Of a stretch of DNA of 64,000 nt, positions 18,819 to 30,375 are shown one piece after another (position 1 is the stretch's first letter; the number at the start of each line of letters is the position of its first letter). The notes beneath the pieces are model-generated. The model did not search any database. It saw nothing but the letters and a program-made list of their open reading frames with translations, and was not told the origin of the DNA. A program made the position numbers and the translations under genes. The stretch spans positions 682,001-746,000 of the forward strand of contig NW_027476111.1 of the NCBI RefSeq assembly GCF_051020955.1, in the 5' to 3' direction. The DNA comes from Megalopta genalis (taxonomy: Eukaryota; Arthropoda; Insecta; Hymenoptera; Halictidae).

Positions 18819-21800
18819 ATGCAACACACGAGAGATCGTGTTTCCGACATAAAATTCGCACAGATTAACGCTAACAATTGTAGGACGGCTATGGACGAGC
18901 TGAGACAGATAGCCTCGGAAACGGGGCTTGACGTCTTAGCAATCCAAGAGCCCTACATACACTAGAACACGAAATACACCAACATAATGGGAATCACAAC
19001 ACAAACAATAATTGACAATATACACTTCTCAAACAATGCGTCCAAAAACACGATTATGAGTGCCCTTGTCATCTGCAACCCGGCGCTCACGACACTGAAG
19101 ATAGAGCATCTGAGCAATACGCATTTTACATGCGTAGAAATAAGCGCGGATGACCTCAGTTTTTATGTCCTGAGTGCCTACTTTCAGTGCTCGGACCCCA
19201 TCGACAGGTACAATAACCACTTAGACCACATATTGTCCAGCCTCCGAGGGAAGAGTATTATTGTCCTCGCAGACGTAAATGCAAAATCCACACTATGGCA
19301 CAATGCGGACACTAACAGTAGTGGTGTGGATGTGGAAGACCTGATCTCACAACACAACCTCCTCATTGTCAATAGGCCCTCAAAGCTCTGGACCTTCGAT
19401 AACTCGAGAGGCAGATCCAACATTGACCTGTCGGTGGAAGATACATGACAAAGTGACCGCAAGTGACCATAACCTAATCTCTTTCCAAATTCAACATGCA
19501 TTAGCCACAGAACCAAGACTCTCCTCCAACCGGTTCAATCTTAAGCGAGCGAACTGGAAGAAGTTTCAGAGTATATTAAATTCAAAATCCGGGCATAGCT
19601 TCAACCCAACAACAATAGATGAAAATGTTGCGAACCAGCAAGCTACTGTCCTCGAGGACATGATTACTCAAGCCAGTAACGCTGCAATCTCTCGGAAGAC
19701 CCGCTTCGCTAGGTCGGTTCCATGGTGGAACGAAGAGCTGGACAAGCTAAAAAGAGAAGTCCGTAGGCTGAGGAGACAGAGTCAGCAAAACAGAAATACT
19801 GCACAACACGACCAATCCACGAAACAATACAGACAGACCAGAAACAAATACCACAAAAACAAAACTCCTCAGCTGGCGCACGTTCATAACAGCTGAGGGA
19901 AACAAAAACCCCTAGGATGTCGTTTACAAACTGCAAACCAAGAAAATACATGCAGCAAAAGCACTCAATAACATCACTCAGAACAATACACACACAACCA
20001 GATGGCACGACACTGCTGAACTGCTTCTCCACAGCCTAATACCTGACGATGACACGAGCGCTGAAACGCAATGGCAAAGGCGAACTCGCGACAACACACA
20101 CATACCCCCAGGCACTAGCGATGCTGCCAGTTTCTCCTCCTTCGGAGATCGGTGATGTCATTCGCAAACTAAAGAGGAAAAAAGCCCCAGGCATTGACAC
20201 AATGGAACCCGAGATAGTTAAAAGGGCCTGACCCTTGCTACACGCGGAGATTACTCAAACATATAATACATGTCTCTCTTCGGCCACTTTCCCGGACAGG
20301 TGGAAGCGGGGGGAAATCAGAGTTCTTCTCAAGAACGAAGATAAAGATCCCTCCGATCCCAAATCATATAGACCAATTTGCCTACTCCCAGTCCTAAGTA
20401 AAATATTAGAAAAACTAATCGCCACCAGACTAGAACCGATACTCGATAGACATGAACAAGCAGCTGACCATCAATTTGGCTTCCGTCCAGCCAGGTCTAC
20501 GGGGGAAGCCATTGTTAAAGTCAGGCTGATTGCGTTGCAAAGCCAAGAGAGATATGTAGTAGGCATTTTGTTTGATATAACTGGCGCATTTGACAATATC
20601 TGGTGGCCCTCAATCCTCGATAGCTTGAAGAAACGCGACTGCCCAGCTAATCTGTACAAACTCATCCGGAGTTATATCTCGGGGAGATCTGTGCAGATTA
20701 GAAATAACAACTCATAGTACATAAAAATGTCACAGAAGGTTGCCCTCAGGGCTCCGTACTGGGTCCGAGGTTCTGGAACCTGGTGTTTGACAGCCTCTTA
20801 AACAAAATCTCACAGAATAATATCAGGAGTGTTGCGTATGCCGATGACTTCATAGTTCTAATCTCTGGGGACTCCAGAAAGGAACTTGAGGTCAAAGGCA
20901 ACGCAGCTACAAAAATAATAGCTGATTGGTGTGGCCTGCACAAACTCCACCTCCCCGAAGGAAAAACGGAGATGATCCTACTGAAACGTATATTAGACAT
21001 CAGACGCCCCCTACCATTAAAGTAGGGAATACTTCCATAACCATGAAAAGTGTCGTCAAATTCCTGGGAATAAACTTCGGCCCCAGGTTCAATATCACTC
21101 CGCACGTCCAGGAAATGGTACGCAGGAGCAAGGCTGTATTCCAGGGCCTCGCTAGAGTTTGCAAATCGTGTTGGGGGCTAAACTACGGCACCACCCTAAA
21201 ACTATATAAAGATGTTTTTATCCCCATTGTAACATATGCTGCCGCAGGCTGGGCGGACAAAGCAAATGTTCACCACCTGCGCAGGCTAGAGAGTGCCCAA
21301 AGAAACGCCCTTCTGGTACTTGCCTCTGCCATGTCTATTGACCTGGTTCTTCAAGAAAGAGTGGCAATTTACCATCTCAGAAGGGGAGAGACGGCAAAAA
21401 TTGGAGACACCTTTCTTCTCGACGGACACACAAACGCAACACCTGGACAACCACGACACAGTAGACCAGATAACACTCAACATAAAAACACACACCCTGG
21501 ATCTCTGGCAGAGGAGGTGGGACTCTTCCCCTAAAGGCAGAGTCACTCATCTGTTCTTCCCGGACATTAGTGCGAGAATGGGGGTGAAGCTGGAGCCGGA
21601 CTTCTACAGCTCTCAGTTGCTGTCTGGACACGGCAGGTTCAACGCCCAGCTAATGGCGCTGAACTTAGCCGAGTCTGACGCCTGCAGATGCGGGGAAACC
21701 GACACGGTGACACACCTCATTTTCGAATGCGCACTCCACGACACACACCGCACAACACTACTCAAACACGTCACCAAACACCACCTTCCGTGACCGTGTG

Positions 21801-21880
21801 AACTGAGGAGGCTTACTGAGCCACGGTTAATCAAACATCTACAGAGGTTTACAACCATCGCCATGAAAGCACGGGAGTAG
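18819..21880 (+). pseudogene. C1 ORF2, endonuclease/reverse transcriptase (broken)
   Basis: EN: QINANNCRTAMDELR, LAIQEPYIH, VLADVNAKSTLWHN, ASDHNLISF. RT: KKAPGIDTMEPEIV, YRPICLLPVLSK, FGFRPARSTGEAI, LFDITGAFDNIWW, CPQGSVLGPRFWN, AYADDFIVLISGDSRKEL, then VKFLGINFGPRFNITPHV and the knuckle CRCGETDTVTHLIFEC. Breaks: TAG about 18964, a deletion near 19440 in EN, a frameshift near 19850, TGA about 20229, TAG about 20715, a missing base near 21020, a deletion near 21330 and a stop at 21791. The last exon-like frame ends MKARE at 21880. Domain order is that of R1-clade ORF2. Confidence 0.85.
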
Positions 21881-22096
21881 GTATGGTAGTAAGTAACAAG
21901 AGTATATGGTTGTTACCCGGCAACGCAGGCATCCTACTGTAAGGTAGGATGTGTCGAACCGTCCGTTAAAACACTCATGTATTGCACCTTTGCATGAGCC
22001 TGCAAGGGACTGGGCATATGCTGACAACCCCACCTCCACGTGGGCTTTTCCACAGCACGCCTCCCCTCGCAGTGGATTCGCTGTATATTTAACATC

Positions 22097-22130
22097 GCTA
22101 GTATAAGCTGCATCGCAGCATCGGTATAGC
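22097..22130 (+). other. C1 3'-terminal bulged hairpin
   Basis: Outer GCTA/TAGC (22097-22100/22127-22130), GTATAA, inner GCTGC/GCAGC (22107-22111/22115-22119). 44 nt from the 3' end. Confidence 0.5.
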
Positions 22131-22174
22131 AGAGCCGGCGAAAGACCTTAAAGCTCATAAAAGTAGACATTCAA

Positions 22175-22188
22175 TGTCCCTATCTACT
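22175..22188 (+). repeat. R1 14-bp target site, junction C1|A
   Basis: Canonical TGTCCCTATCTACT. Confidence 0.9.
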
Positions 22189-22477
22189 GGACTCTGCTCT
22201 CAACCGTCGAGGTGAACGGACGTGTGTCTAGTAGCTCCGCAGTTGATCCGCGTCTTTTTCGAAAACGAAAGTTTTAAGTGTTCGAAAATCAAAAATTTTT
22301 ATACCGGCGTGTAGTGCTAATTATCAGTCACAATCGTGTACTGTTTGTTTATTAATTGTTTAAACATTCTAAAAGTTACAGGCTAAAAACATTTATTTCA
22401 ATTCCTCGCGTCCGTAAATTTTTCGACTACCTGCGCCGACCCGGATTATACGGGTCGCCGGCCAGGTAATGGTATCG

Positions 22478-25339
22478 CACGGTGGGCGCTGAAACGCCTC
22501 GACCAGGACGCTCTGATGGCGGCAGCCCACGTCGTGGCCTGGCCGGCAACACCGGCCGGGCCAGTCGACGGGACAAGAGAGGCCCATTGGTTCCGGGGCA
22601 CAATGACGTCGATTTGCGACGTCGCCATGCCCCGGGCCGGGGTCTTCCCGAGGAAGGCGGTGAACTGGTGGACGCGCGCGATAGCGGATTTGCGCACAGA
22701 GTGCGTCCGCGCGCGACGCCAGTACGCCCACGCCCGTCGACGACGACTTTCCGACGTGGAGCTCGCTATCCAGCTGTATGGGCTATACAGGGAGAAGGTG
22801 GTCGCCCTGCACCTGTCCATCAGGCAGGCGAAGAGCCAGGCCTGGCGCGACCTTCTCGGTACCTTAAACCGAGACCCATGGGGGCGCCCATACAAAATGG
22901 CGATGGGACGATTACGTCCCTGGGCGCCCCCTGTGACGGAGAGCCTGGATCCGGGGATGCTCGGACGGGTCGTGGACGCGCTATTCCCCGTCAGCGGGGA
23001 GGCGTCCCGGCCCGTCCCTCAGCTAGAGGGACATGAGTGGTCCCCGGATCTGGAGGTCGCGCCGGAGGAAATGGCCGGGGTAGTCAAATGGCTCCGGGGC
23101 AAGAATACTGCCCCGGGGCCGGACGGTATCCCCGGCCGGGTCTGGTTGCTTGCCATGAGCGTCCTGGGCGAGAGGTCCGGGGTGTTCCCGGACCTCTGGT
23201 GGAGAAGTCGGATGGTCCTCTTAAGGAAGGATGGGAGGTCTGCGGATCCCCCCTCCGCGTACCGGCCCATTTGTCTCCTGGACGAGGTGGGCAAGATCTT
23301 TGAGATGATCATAGCCGCCCGCCTCGCCAGGCACCTGTCCCGCGATGGCCCCGATCTGGCGGACTGCCAGTTCGGCTTCCGGGAGGGACGGTCGACGATC
23401 GACGCAATCGATCGTCTTAAGTCCCTCTCGGACAATGCCGTGGCATGGGGCGGGGTGTGCTTGGCGGTGTCCATTGACACCGTCAATTCCTTCAACACCC
23501 TGCCCTGGTCCGCCATTAGGGAGGCCCTGGTTGAGCATCAGGTGTCTCCCTATCTGAGTCGGGTGATCGGGGTCTACCTGCGGGACAGGTGGGTAGAATA
23601 ACCGGGCCGGTACGGGATGATTCGGAGGGAGGTGCACTGCGGGGTCCCACAGGGGTCCGTGCTAGGACCACTCCTGTGGGACCTGGGATATAACGCGGTC
23701 CTGGAGAAGGCCTCCCTGCCCGACGGTGCCACCGTTTTCTGCTATGCAGACGACACGTTGGTGGTCACCGTCGGGGACACCTTCGAGAGGACCATCCGAC
23801 GAGCGGAGGTTGCGGTGGCAGCCGTCGTTGCGAGGATCCACGACCTGGGGCTGAAGATCGCCCCGGAGAAGGCCAAGGCCGTCTGGTTTGGACGGCCTCG
23901 GTCGCGGCCACCGGCCGGATCGTGGATCTGGGTTGGAGAAGCCTGCGTCGAGGTGAAGTCTGAGATCAAGTATCTCGGACTGATCCTCGACAGCCACTGG
24001 AGGGTTGGAGCGCATTTCGGCCGCCTCGTCCCCCGAGTTGAGAGGGCGGCGGCTGCGCTAGGCCGCCTGTTGCCCAATCTCGGGGGGCCGGGCGATATAC
24101 CTGGGCGTGGTGCGGTCCATGACCTTATACGGCGCCCCGATTTGGGCGCCGCCCGTGAGGGCAAACCGGCGCAACACACTGTTGTTGCGCCGGCTTCAGA
24201 GGTAGATGGCCCTTCGCCTCATAAGAGGCTACCGCACCACGTCTACCGTGGCGGCGCTTGCTCTGGCGGGAGAAATTCCCTTCGAGCTGCAGGCGGCGAT
24301 GCGCGCCTATATTTATAGGCGCATATGCATCGCTGGCCGGGCTCGGGGGGAGGCCGCCGGAGCAGGAGGCGGTCCAGTGCTTCGAGCTCCAGGCCCGGGG
24401 ACTTGCGCTCGCCAGATGGCATGCGGAGCTTTGTTCCCATGCCGGCGAGCTCGTCCCTGGGGCTCTCCTGCCACACTTCACCTCGTGGCGGGAGAGGCGG
24501 TTTGGCAGGCTCTCCTACCGTGCGACGCAGGTATTCACCGGGCATGGCTGCTTCGGTGTCTACCTGTGTCGCATCGGTCGGGAAGCGACGCCGGTGTGCC
24601 ACCACTGTGGCGCGGAGGAGGACTCGGCGCAGCATACACTGGAGGTATGCCCCGCCTTTTCAGTGCTGCGCCGAGCCCTAAGAAGGGAAGTTGGTCGCTA
24701 CCTCGCTCTCTCCAGCTTAGTTGGGGCCATGCTGGAGAGCCCGAGAATATGGGCGTCAGCCATCGCCTTCTGCGAACAGGTAATGTTGCAGAAGGAGGCT
24801 GCCGAGCGGGGTCGCCGTGAGCGGGGGGTGCGGCGTGTGCGCCCACGCCTAGAGCCCCCCCCCCGAGCAGCTGAGAATAGGCGGGCGGCGGGTGTACCAG
24901 ATTATGCTGGTTTAATTGCCCGCCGCCCGCCAACCGAAGACGTCCTCCCTATACCGGGAGTGGGGCGACGAACATCGTCGCCCCCGACGGCCGCCGTGCC
25001 CAGGGCGGGGGCCCTGGGCACCCTCATTGAAAAGCGGCCTTCGTGACGAGGCGGTGCGGGGAGCGGTCCCCCGCACCGCCGAACGAAGATTATTCATGGG
25101 GGAGAATAAATCTCCCCCCGGGACGCGTCCGGCCACCGCCATTCCATCCTGGTGGCCGGCCAGGCGAGGGGGAGCCGCGGTTGTGTTCGTTAAGTGTTCC
25201 CGTGGCTCCCCCAGTAATCGCCAGCGCCCTAGGCCGCCTTGGGGGTTTTAGCGGGTCAAACCTCGTACTACCCCCGTCCCGCCGGCCCCCCCGGCGGGTT
25301 GGGCGTGTCTGGCCAGCAGATTTCCCCCACGAAAAAAAA
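22478..25339 (+). mobile_element. E1: 5'-truncated E-family element
   Basis: Homology to E2 begins at CACGGTGGGCGC (22478) inside the endonuclease/RT linker and ends in an A-run (25332-25339). Unlike families A-D and F it has a poly(A)-type 3' end and no target 14-mer. Flanks GGTAATGGTATCG and GGTTAGCTGCGCG look at best weakly related, so I do not claim a TSD. Very GC-rich compared with F. Confidence 0.82.
22516..25046 (+). pseudogene. E1 ORF2 fragment (RT and C-terminus, broken)
   Basis: Starts at MAAAHVVAWPATPAG, equal to the mid-protein of E2 ORF2. RT blocks present: KNTAPGPDGIPGRVW, YRPICLLDEVGK, FGFREGRSTIDAI, VSIDTVNSFNTLPW, GVPQGSVLGPLLWD, CYADDTLVVTVGDT, KYLGLILDSHW and the knuckle CHHCGAEEDSAQHTLEVC. 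Defects relative to E2: 12 codons missing in MSVLGE(-)RSGVFPD near 23175, TAA at about 23600 (Tyr codon in E2), a deletion/frameshift near 24095 (VRRLYLGVV block lost) and another shift near 24345. Inactive. Confidence 0.85.
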
Positions 25340-25513
25340 GGTTAGCTGCGCGCAAAATTCCTAATACATACATTATTTTCTTTTCACGTGCGAATTTAAA
25401 AAAATCCAACGTAAGATCCCGTGTGTAGCTCCTGGACAACCTGGAAGCCAGCCCAGCAGCCACCCTCCCGCCAACAGACCCACCACCTTTGCCAGCCGCC
25501 AACCAAAGACAGG

Positions 25514-26837
25514 ATGGAGGCCGACACTTCAGATACGGAAGGCTACGTAAAAGTGAGTAAGCGTAACCGAAAAATTAAGCGCAGGATCGTCTCTGATGCC
25601 GATTCTGACACCTCTTATTGTCCTGTCCTCCCAGAAACCCCCGAAAAATCGGAGAAAATCCGAAACCCCCTGTCCACCCCCGGACGCACCTGCCCCCTGC
25701 AATCCTGAAAGTGGCAGCAAGACGGTTGCCGTCACCCCCTCATCCGATCTCACTGCAAATGATCTCCGCCTCAAGTCGGAGAAAGTTTCGATGGCCCTCA
25801 TTAACTTCCTCATGGACCAGGACAACGATCTTTACCCCGAGGCATCGCAATTTATCGCAAACAAACTCGCGAAATTCCAGAGTATTCTGGGCGAGTCCCT
25901 TCTCCGCTACAGTAATCTCGAGAGCCAGATCAAGGCCATCACTTCCGAGAACAAAATGCAGCGCGGAACCCTCGAGGTTGTCACTGAAAAGTGTCAAGCC
26001 CCGAAGGAACCCTCCCGGCCCACCACATACGCCGAAAGAGTCGGAGTCCGCTCCAAAACTGCGGCTCTTTCAAACCTGAAACAGAACCCTCACAGCGCGA
26101 TCACGAACCTTCCCCAGGACCCCAAGGTCTTCGAGTCTAGCGAGAAGACCAAGGACGCTGTCCTGAAGCTTGTTTCCCCTTCCGACAACAAATTACAGAT
26201 CAAAAGTATCAGGAGGATTCAAGGCAACGGTATCTTAGTCGAGTCCTCCAAAAGTAAAGATCTCACAACCCTTCAATGCAACGCGCAGTTGAAAGTTGCC
26301 GGCCTAATTGTCGGAGCCACCTTAAAGAAAAATCCCAGGATCATATATGATGTCCCAAAGCTCGAGAGCGATGAGTCCACACTCAAAGCGATCGTCAACC
26401 AGAATCTCGACGGCCCCGAAAAATCTGTTTCCCAACAGATCAAACTCGCCTTCAAATCCGGCGATAAAGATAGAGATAAATGCAATTGGATACTAGAAGT
26501 ATCCAAACAGGCCCGCGACATCCTCGTTAAGAAAGAGCGAGTGTACGTCGGATGGAGTTGCTGCAGAGTCAACGACTACATCGCGGTTACCCGCTGTTAC
26601 AAGTGCCATATCTTCGGCCACACGACTAAGTACTGCCGCGCCGAGAAAGATATTTGTGGTCATTGCGCCGAGCAAGGCCACACTTTTAAAACATGTCCCA
26701 ATAAGGCCAAACCATCCTGCTGCCACAACTGCCAGAAGACCGGCAAACCCGCCACCCACTCTGTCACCCACAGCGACTGCACAGCATACATCGCGGCTAT
26801 AAACCAGGTGCTTGCTCGCACAGATTATGGTTTATAA
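25514..26837 (+). pseudogene. A ORF1, gag-like CCHC protein with an early frameshift
   Basis: N-terminus MEADTSDTEGYVKVSKR (from 25514) matches A0, but this frame stops at 25706. The frame open from 25596 to 26837 holds the rest: KTVAVTPSSDLTANDLRLKS, a helical part about 25780-26000, the conserved KSIRRIQGNGILVES core, then knuckles CYKCHIFGHTTKYC, CGHCAEQGHTFKTC and CHNCQKTGKPATH. A +1 step is needed to join the two parts. A0 needs the same step. The stop TAA 26835-26837 overlaps the ORF2 ATG 26827 in the string ATGGTTTATAA. Confidence 0.8.
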
Positions 26838-29800
26838 ACCTAACCACCCCCAATCCAAGCCCACCATTAAAATTGACCAAGTCAACACCCAGAACTCCAG
26901 ATCGGCTCTGAAGGAATTAAAAGCCTGCGCCTTCGAGGAGAACATAGATATCCTCGCAATTCAGGAACCCTACTCGTTTCGCAACGCACTCAATAGTTTC
27001 GGCCCAAATTGCAAGAAAATCACCGCCCACAAGAAGTTCTCCAACCTCTCAGCCCCTGATCACGTCAAAGCGGCGATAGTAATCCGTAACCCCCTTTTAA
27101 CCGTCCTCAAAATAGAGAAGCTATGCAACACCCATTGCATATGCATAGAAATCACCCATCACGACCTAAAACTGGTTATTGTTAGCATGTACTTCCAGTA
27201 CAGTGACAATATCCAGCCATACCTCCACCACCTCGAAACCATTCTCCAATCCATCAAACACCGCAACGTCCTAATAACCTTAGATAGCAACGCCAAATCG
27301 CCGCTTTGGCACAATCAGCAATCCGACGAAAGGGGCAAGATAATGGAGGATTTCATTGCTCAAGCCCGGTTACTAGTCATTAACGAACCCACAAGCACCC
27401 ACACCTTTAACAACGCCCACAGCCAATATAACATTGATCTTACCCTCTCCACAAACAGCCTACACAACCACATCTCAGCGTGGTCGGTCCACACCGACTG
27501 TACTACCAGCGACCATAACCTCATCACTTTTGACATCAAAACCCCCCAACCCATCGCTACCAACCCCTCTCAATCCCGCTTTAACGCTAAGAGAGCCAAC
27601 TGGGAAAAATTCGAAAGAATTATCCCAACTCTCAGAACCAAATATCTCCCCCTCTCAGATGACCCCTACGAAATCGACCCTGAAATCCTCAGCGTGGACA
27701 TTCAGAATGTCATTATCTCAGCCTCCAACTACGCGATCCCGAAGAAAACTAGATTTCCGCGAACCGTCCCATGGTGGACCTCGCAGCTAACAACCCTTAG
27801 AACCGAGGTCCGCCATCGGAAGAAAGCATACCAATCCGAATCAAACACCGTCCTAAAAGCAAACCTGAAAGCCCAGTACAGGCAACTCAGGAACAGATAC
27901 GCCGCCACCATCCGCAAGTCGAAACTCCAAAGCTGGAGAAATTTTGTTACGAAGCAAGGAAATGCCAACCCTTGGGGCATTCCTTACAAAACCATCTCTG
28001 GAAAAATCCGCGCTGAGGATATTCCGGTTACAATCAAAACTGCCACCGGACACACCACCAGCTGGGAAGAAACGAGTAGGACCCTCCTCCACGCGTTAAT
28101 GCCCGACGACACCCCCCTGACGGACACCGCTTTCCACACGGAAATCCGTCAAAACGCGAATACCATCCCGGACACCCCGAACGCCCCCTTCTTCGCGATG
28201 GAAGAAGTGCATCGCGCAATTAACCGCCTCAAAAACAAAAAAGCCCCTGGCCAGGACCTGATGGAGGCTGCGATCCTCAAACAGGCCTGGCGCCTCCTAA
28301 ACCGCGACATTACCCTCCTTTTCAACAGCTGCCTTGCCCACGGCAAATTTCCCAGCATCTGGAAGACAGGAGTCGTTAGAGTCCTCCTCAAAAACGTGGA
28401 GAAGCCCAGCACCGATCCCAAATCCTACAGACCAATCTGCCTCCTCTCCGTAATTTGCAAAACCCTGGAGAGACTTGTCGCCAACAAACTCTCCAACATT
28501 TTTAACAGACACCCCTTAGCCTCCACATCCCAATTCGGCTTTAAATCCGGGCTCTCCACTGAACACGCCATCCTCCAGCTACGCGAATCCACCCAGAATA
28601 AGGACGAAAAATACGCCATAGCCCTTCTTTTTGACATTAGCTGTGCCTTCGACAATGTTTGGTGGCCCGCTATCCTACAGCAGTTAAAATCGAGAAATTG
28701 TCCAAGCAACATTTATAGACTAATCCAAGACTACCTGTCCAACAGATCCGCCAAAATCGTCAGTAATAATTGTGTATCCTCCAAGGCAGTCTCTAAAGGC
28801 TGCCCACAAGGATCAGTCCTAGGCCCTTACCTATGGAACGTCGTCTTCGACGACGTCCTAGGTTCCATACACCGCTGCGGCTACGATGCAACAGCCTACG
28901 CGGACGATCTCGCGGTTACCGTTTCCGACAATAGTAGGAAAGAAATCGAGCACAGGTCCTCCATCATCACCAACATCATATCTGCATGGTGTAAAAGGAA
29001 CAAACTTGAGCTGTCAAAAGCCAAGTCAGAAATCCTCCTCACCAAAGGATTTTTAGATATCCGCAGACCCCCCACCATTAAGATAGACAACTGCTCACTT
29101 AAGATGCCGGCATCTGTCCGGTATCTTGGTGTATATTTCGGTCCCCGCTTTAATATAACCCCGCATATTAATCACGTCGCCAGAAAGAGCAAATCTGTCT
29201 TCATCCAGTTCTCTCGTATCGCTAAGACCCATTGGGGCCTTAGCCACAACAGTATGGCAACCCTCTACAAAGGTCTCTTCGTCCCAATAGTTACATACGC
29301 AGCTGCCAGTTGGACCGACAGGCTCAACAAATGGCATGTTAAAAAACTCAGGCAATCTCAAATGTACGCTCTAATACGTACCACCCGCGCTTACCGCACC
29401 AAATCGCTCGATGCCCTTACTATAATTGCCGGAGCTCCCCCGATAGATCTCCTCCTTAGAGAACGCAATGCCTTCTTCCACCTCCGAAACAACCAACCCT
29501 TCACCATAGGCGAACTTCAATTCACTCCCCATCCGCCCGACGCACCCCCGACAGACACCTCTGAAACAACCAATTCGATCAGGAATCAAACTCTGGTCAG
29601 TTGGCAGAAGGAATGGAATGAGTCGATCAACGGTCGAATCACCCATGACTTCTTTAACAGCACCCATACAAGAATGGACATCAAAGCCATCCCGCTAAAT
29701 TTCTATGTGACCCAACTCCTAACGGGGCATGGGCGCATTAAGAAAAAATTACACACCCTCCGAATCGCATCCGACAATGTGTGTACCTGTGGATCCACAG

Positions 29801-29901
29801 ACACAGTCAGACACATCATTTTCGAATGTCCCATTGATCAGAGCTCGCATCAAAACTGCGAGCAAATAAGACCACTTGGCCATGTCACCTCTACGAGCTA
29901 G
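26827..29901 (+). CDS. A ORF2, endonuclease/reverse transcriptase (open)
   Basis: About 1024 codons from ATG 26827, placed in the ORF1 stop overlap. APE-type EN (residues about 1-235): KIDQVNTQNSRSAL, ILAIQEPYSF, LITLDSNAKSPLWHN, NIDLTL, TTSDHNLITF. RT (about 440-720): KKAPGQDLMEAAIL, YRPICLLSVICK, FGFKSGLSTEHAIL, LLFDISCAFDNVWW, CPQGSVLGPYLWN, AYADDLAVTVSDNSRKE (catalytic Asp pair intact). Then VRYLGVYFGPRFNITPHI and the knuckle CTCGSTDTVRHIIFEC near residue 985. All catalytic motifs are present. A one-base shift near 29880 truncates the last 20-30 conserved residues (ELVSKDNFPHSTSFAVKVMK continues in another frame to a stop at 30380). Confidence 0.88.
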   Translation: MVYKPNHPQSKPTIKIDQVNTQNSRSALKELKACAFEENIDILAIQEPYSFRNALNSFGPNCKKITAHKKFSNLSAPDHVKAAIVIRNPLLTVLKIEKLCNTHCICIEITHHDLKLVIVSMYFQYSDNIQPYLHHLETILQSIKHRNVLITLDSNAKSPLWHNQQSDERGKIMEDFIAQARLLVINEPTSTHTFNNAHSQYNIDLTLSTNSLHNHISAWSVHTDCTTSDHNLITFDIKTPQPIATNPSQSRFNAKRANWEKFERIIPTLRTKYLPLSDDPYEIDPEILSVDIQNVIISASNYAIPKKTRFPRTVPWWTSQLTTLRTEVRHRKKAYQSESNTVLKANLKAQYRQLRNRYAATIRKSKLQSWRNFVTKQGNANPWGIPYKTISGKIRAEDIPVTIKTATGHTTSWEETSRTLLHALMPDDTPLTDTAFHTEIRQNANTIPDTPNAPFFAMEEVHRAINRLKNKKAPGQDLMEAAILKQAWRLLNRDITLLFNSCLAHGKFPSIWKTGVVRVLLKNVEKPSTDPKSYRPICLLSVICKTLERLVANKLSNIFNRHPLASTSQFGFKSGLSTEHAILQLRESTQNKDEKYAIALLFDISCAFDNVWWPAILQQLKSRNCPSNIYRLIQDYLSNRSAKIVSNNCVSSKAVSKGCPQGSVLGPYLWNVVFDDVLGSIHRCGYDATAYADDLAVTVSDNSRKEIEHRSSIITNIISAWCKRNKLELSKAKSEILLTKGFLDIRRPPTIKIDNCSLKMPASVRYLGVYFGPRFNITPHINHVARKSKSVFIQFSRIAKTHWGLSHNSMATLYKGLFVPIVTYAAASWTDRLNKWHVKKLRQSQMYALIRTTRAYRTKSLDALTIIAGAPPIDLLLRERNAFFHLRNNQPFTIGELQFTPHPPDAPPTDTSETTNSIRNQTLVSWQKEWNESINGRITHDFFNSTHTRMDIKAIPLNFYVTQLLTGHGRIKKKLHTLRIASDNVCTCGSTDTVRHIIFECPIDQSSHQNCEQIRPLGHVTSTS

Positions 29902-30375
29902 TCAGTAAAGACAATTTTCCGCACTCCACCAGCTTCGCGGTAAAAGTCATGAAGCTCAGAGATGACCTCATAATAAATTCCAGACTCCCATCACCCCCCC
30001 CGGCCACCCCCGGCCTCAGCGCCCGCAGTTGTAGACAGCCTACTGCCAGCCCAAACCCGGGCACCGCGCAGACAATCCCCAGAGCCAGATGGACTTATGT
30101 GTGGAAGACTCCCGGCAAGAACCTTTCGGGCAAAAGGGCCAGACCCCCCAAACCCCCCCGTAACAACCCTTGCAAACCCACCAATAACCCCCCACCCTCC
30201 GCCACCCACCACCTGCTCGCTCCAGTACGCGCAGGCACCCCTTGTCCACCAACAAGCGGTGATCCTGGAGCGAGCAGCGGTGAAAGTCCTCGCGAGCCGC
30301 ACTTCAGCGAGTCGCAACGACGGTCACCGCAAACCCTCTCGAATGGAGAGCATGTTAGAGATCGAGCACCATGCT

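Larger units (their letters stand above)
17219..22174 (+). mobile_element. C1: full-length but damaged R1-clade element, family C
   Basis: 4956 bp from GGCGCAAGGCGC at the 5' end to the target motif at 22175. The same 5' leader occurs in the short element at 53505, right after its own 14-bp duplication, which confirms the 5' end. 5' UTR 17219-17518, ORF1 intact, ORF2 broken. The 3' UTR keeps the motif CCTCCACGTGGG (about 22032) but has lost roughly 140 nt relative to C2, removing P4 and the distal joint of the HDV-like core. Terminal hairpin 22097-22130. Confidence 0.9.

Noticed and set aside
22464..25353. 14-bp target duplication for E1
   Set aside because: The candidate flanks match at only about half of the positions.
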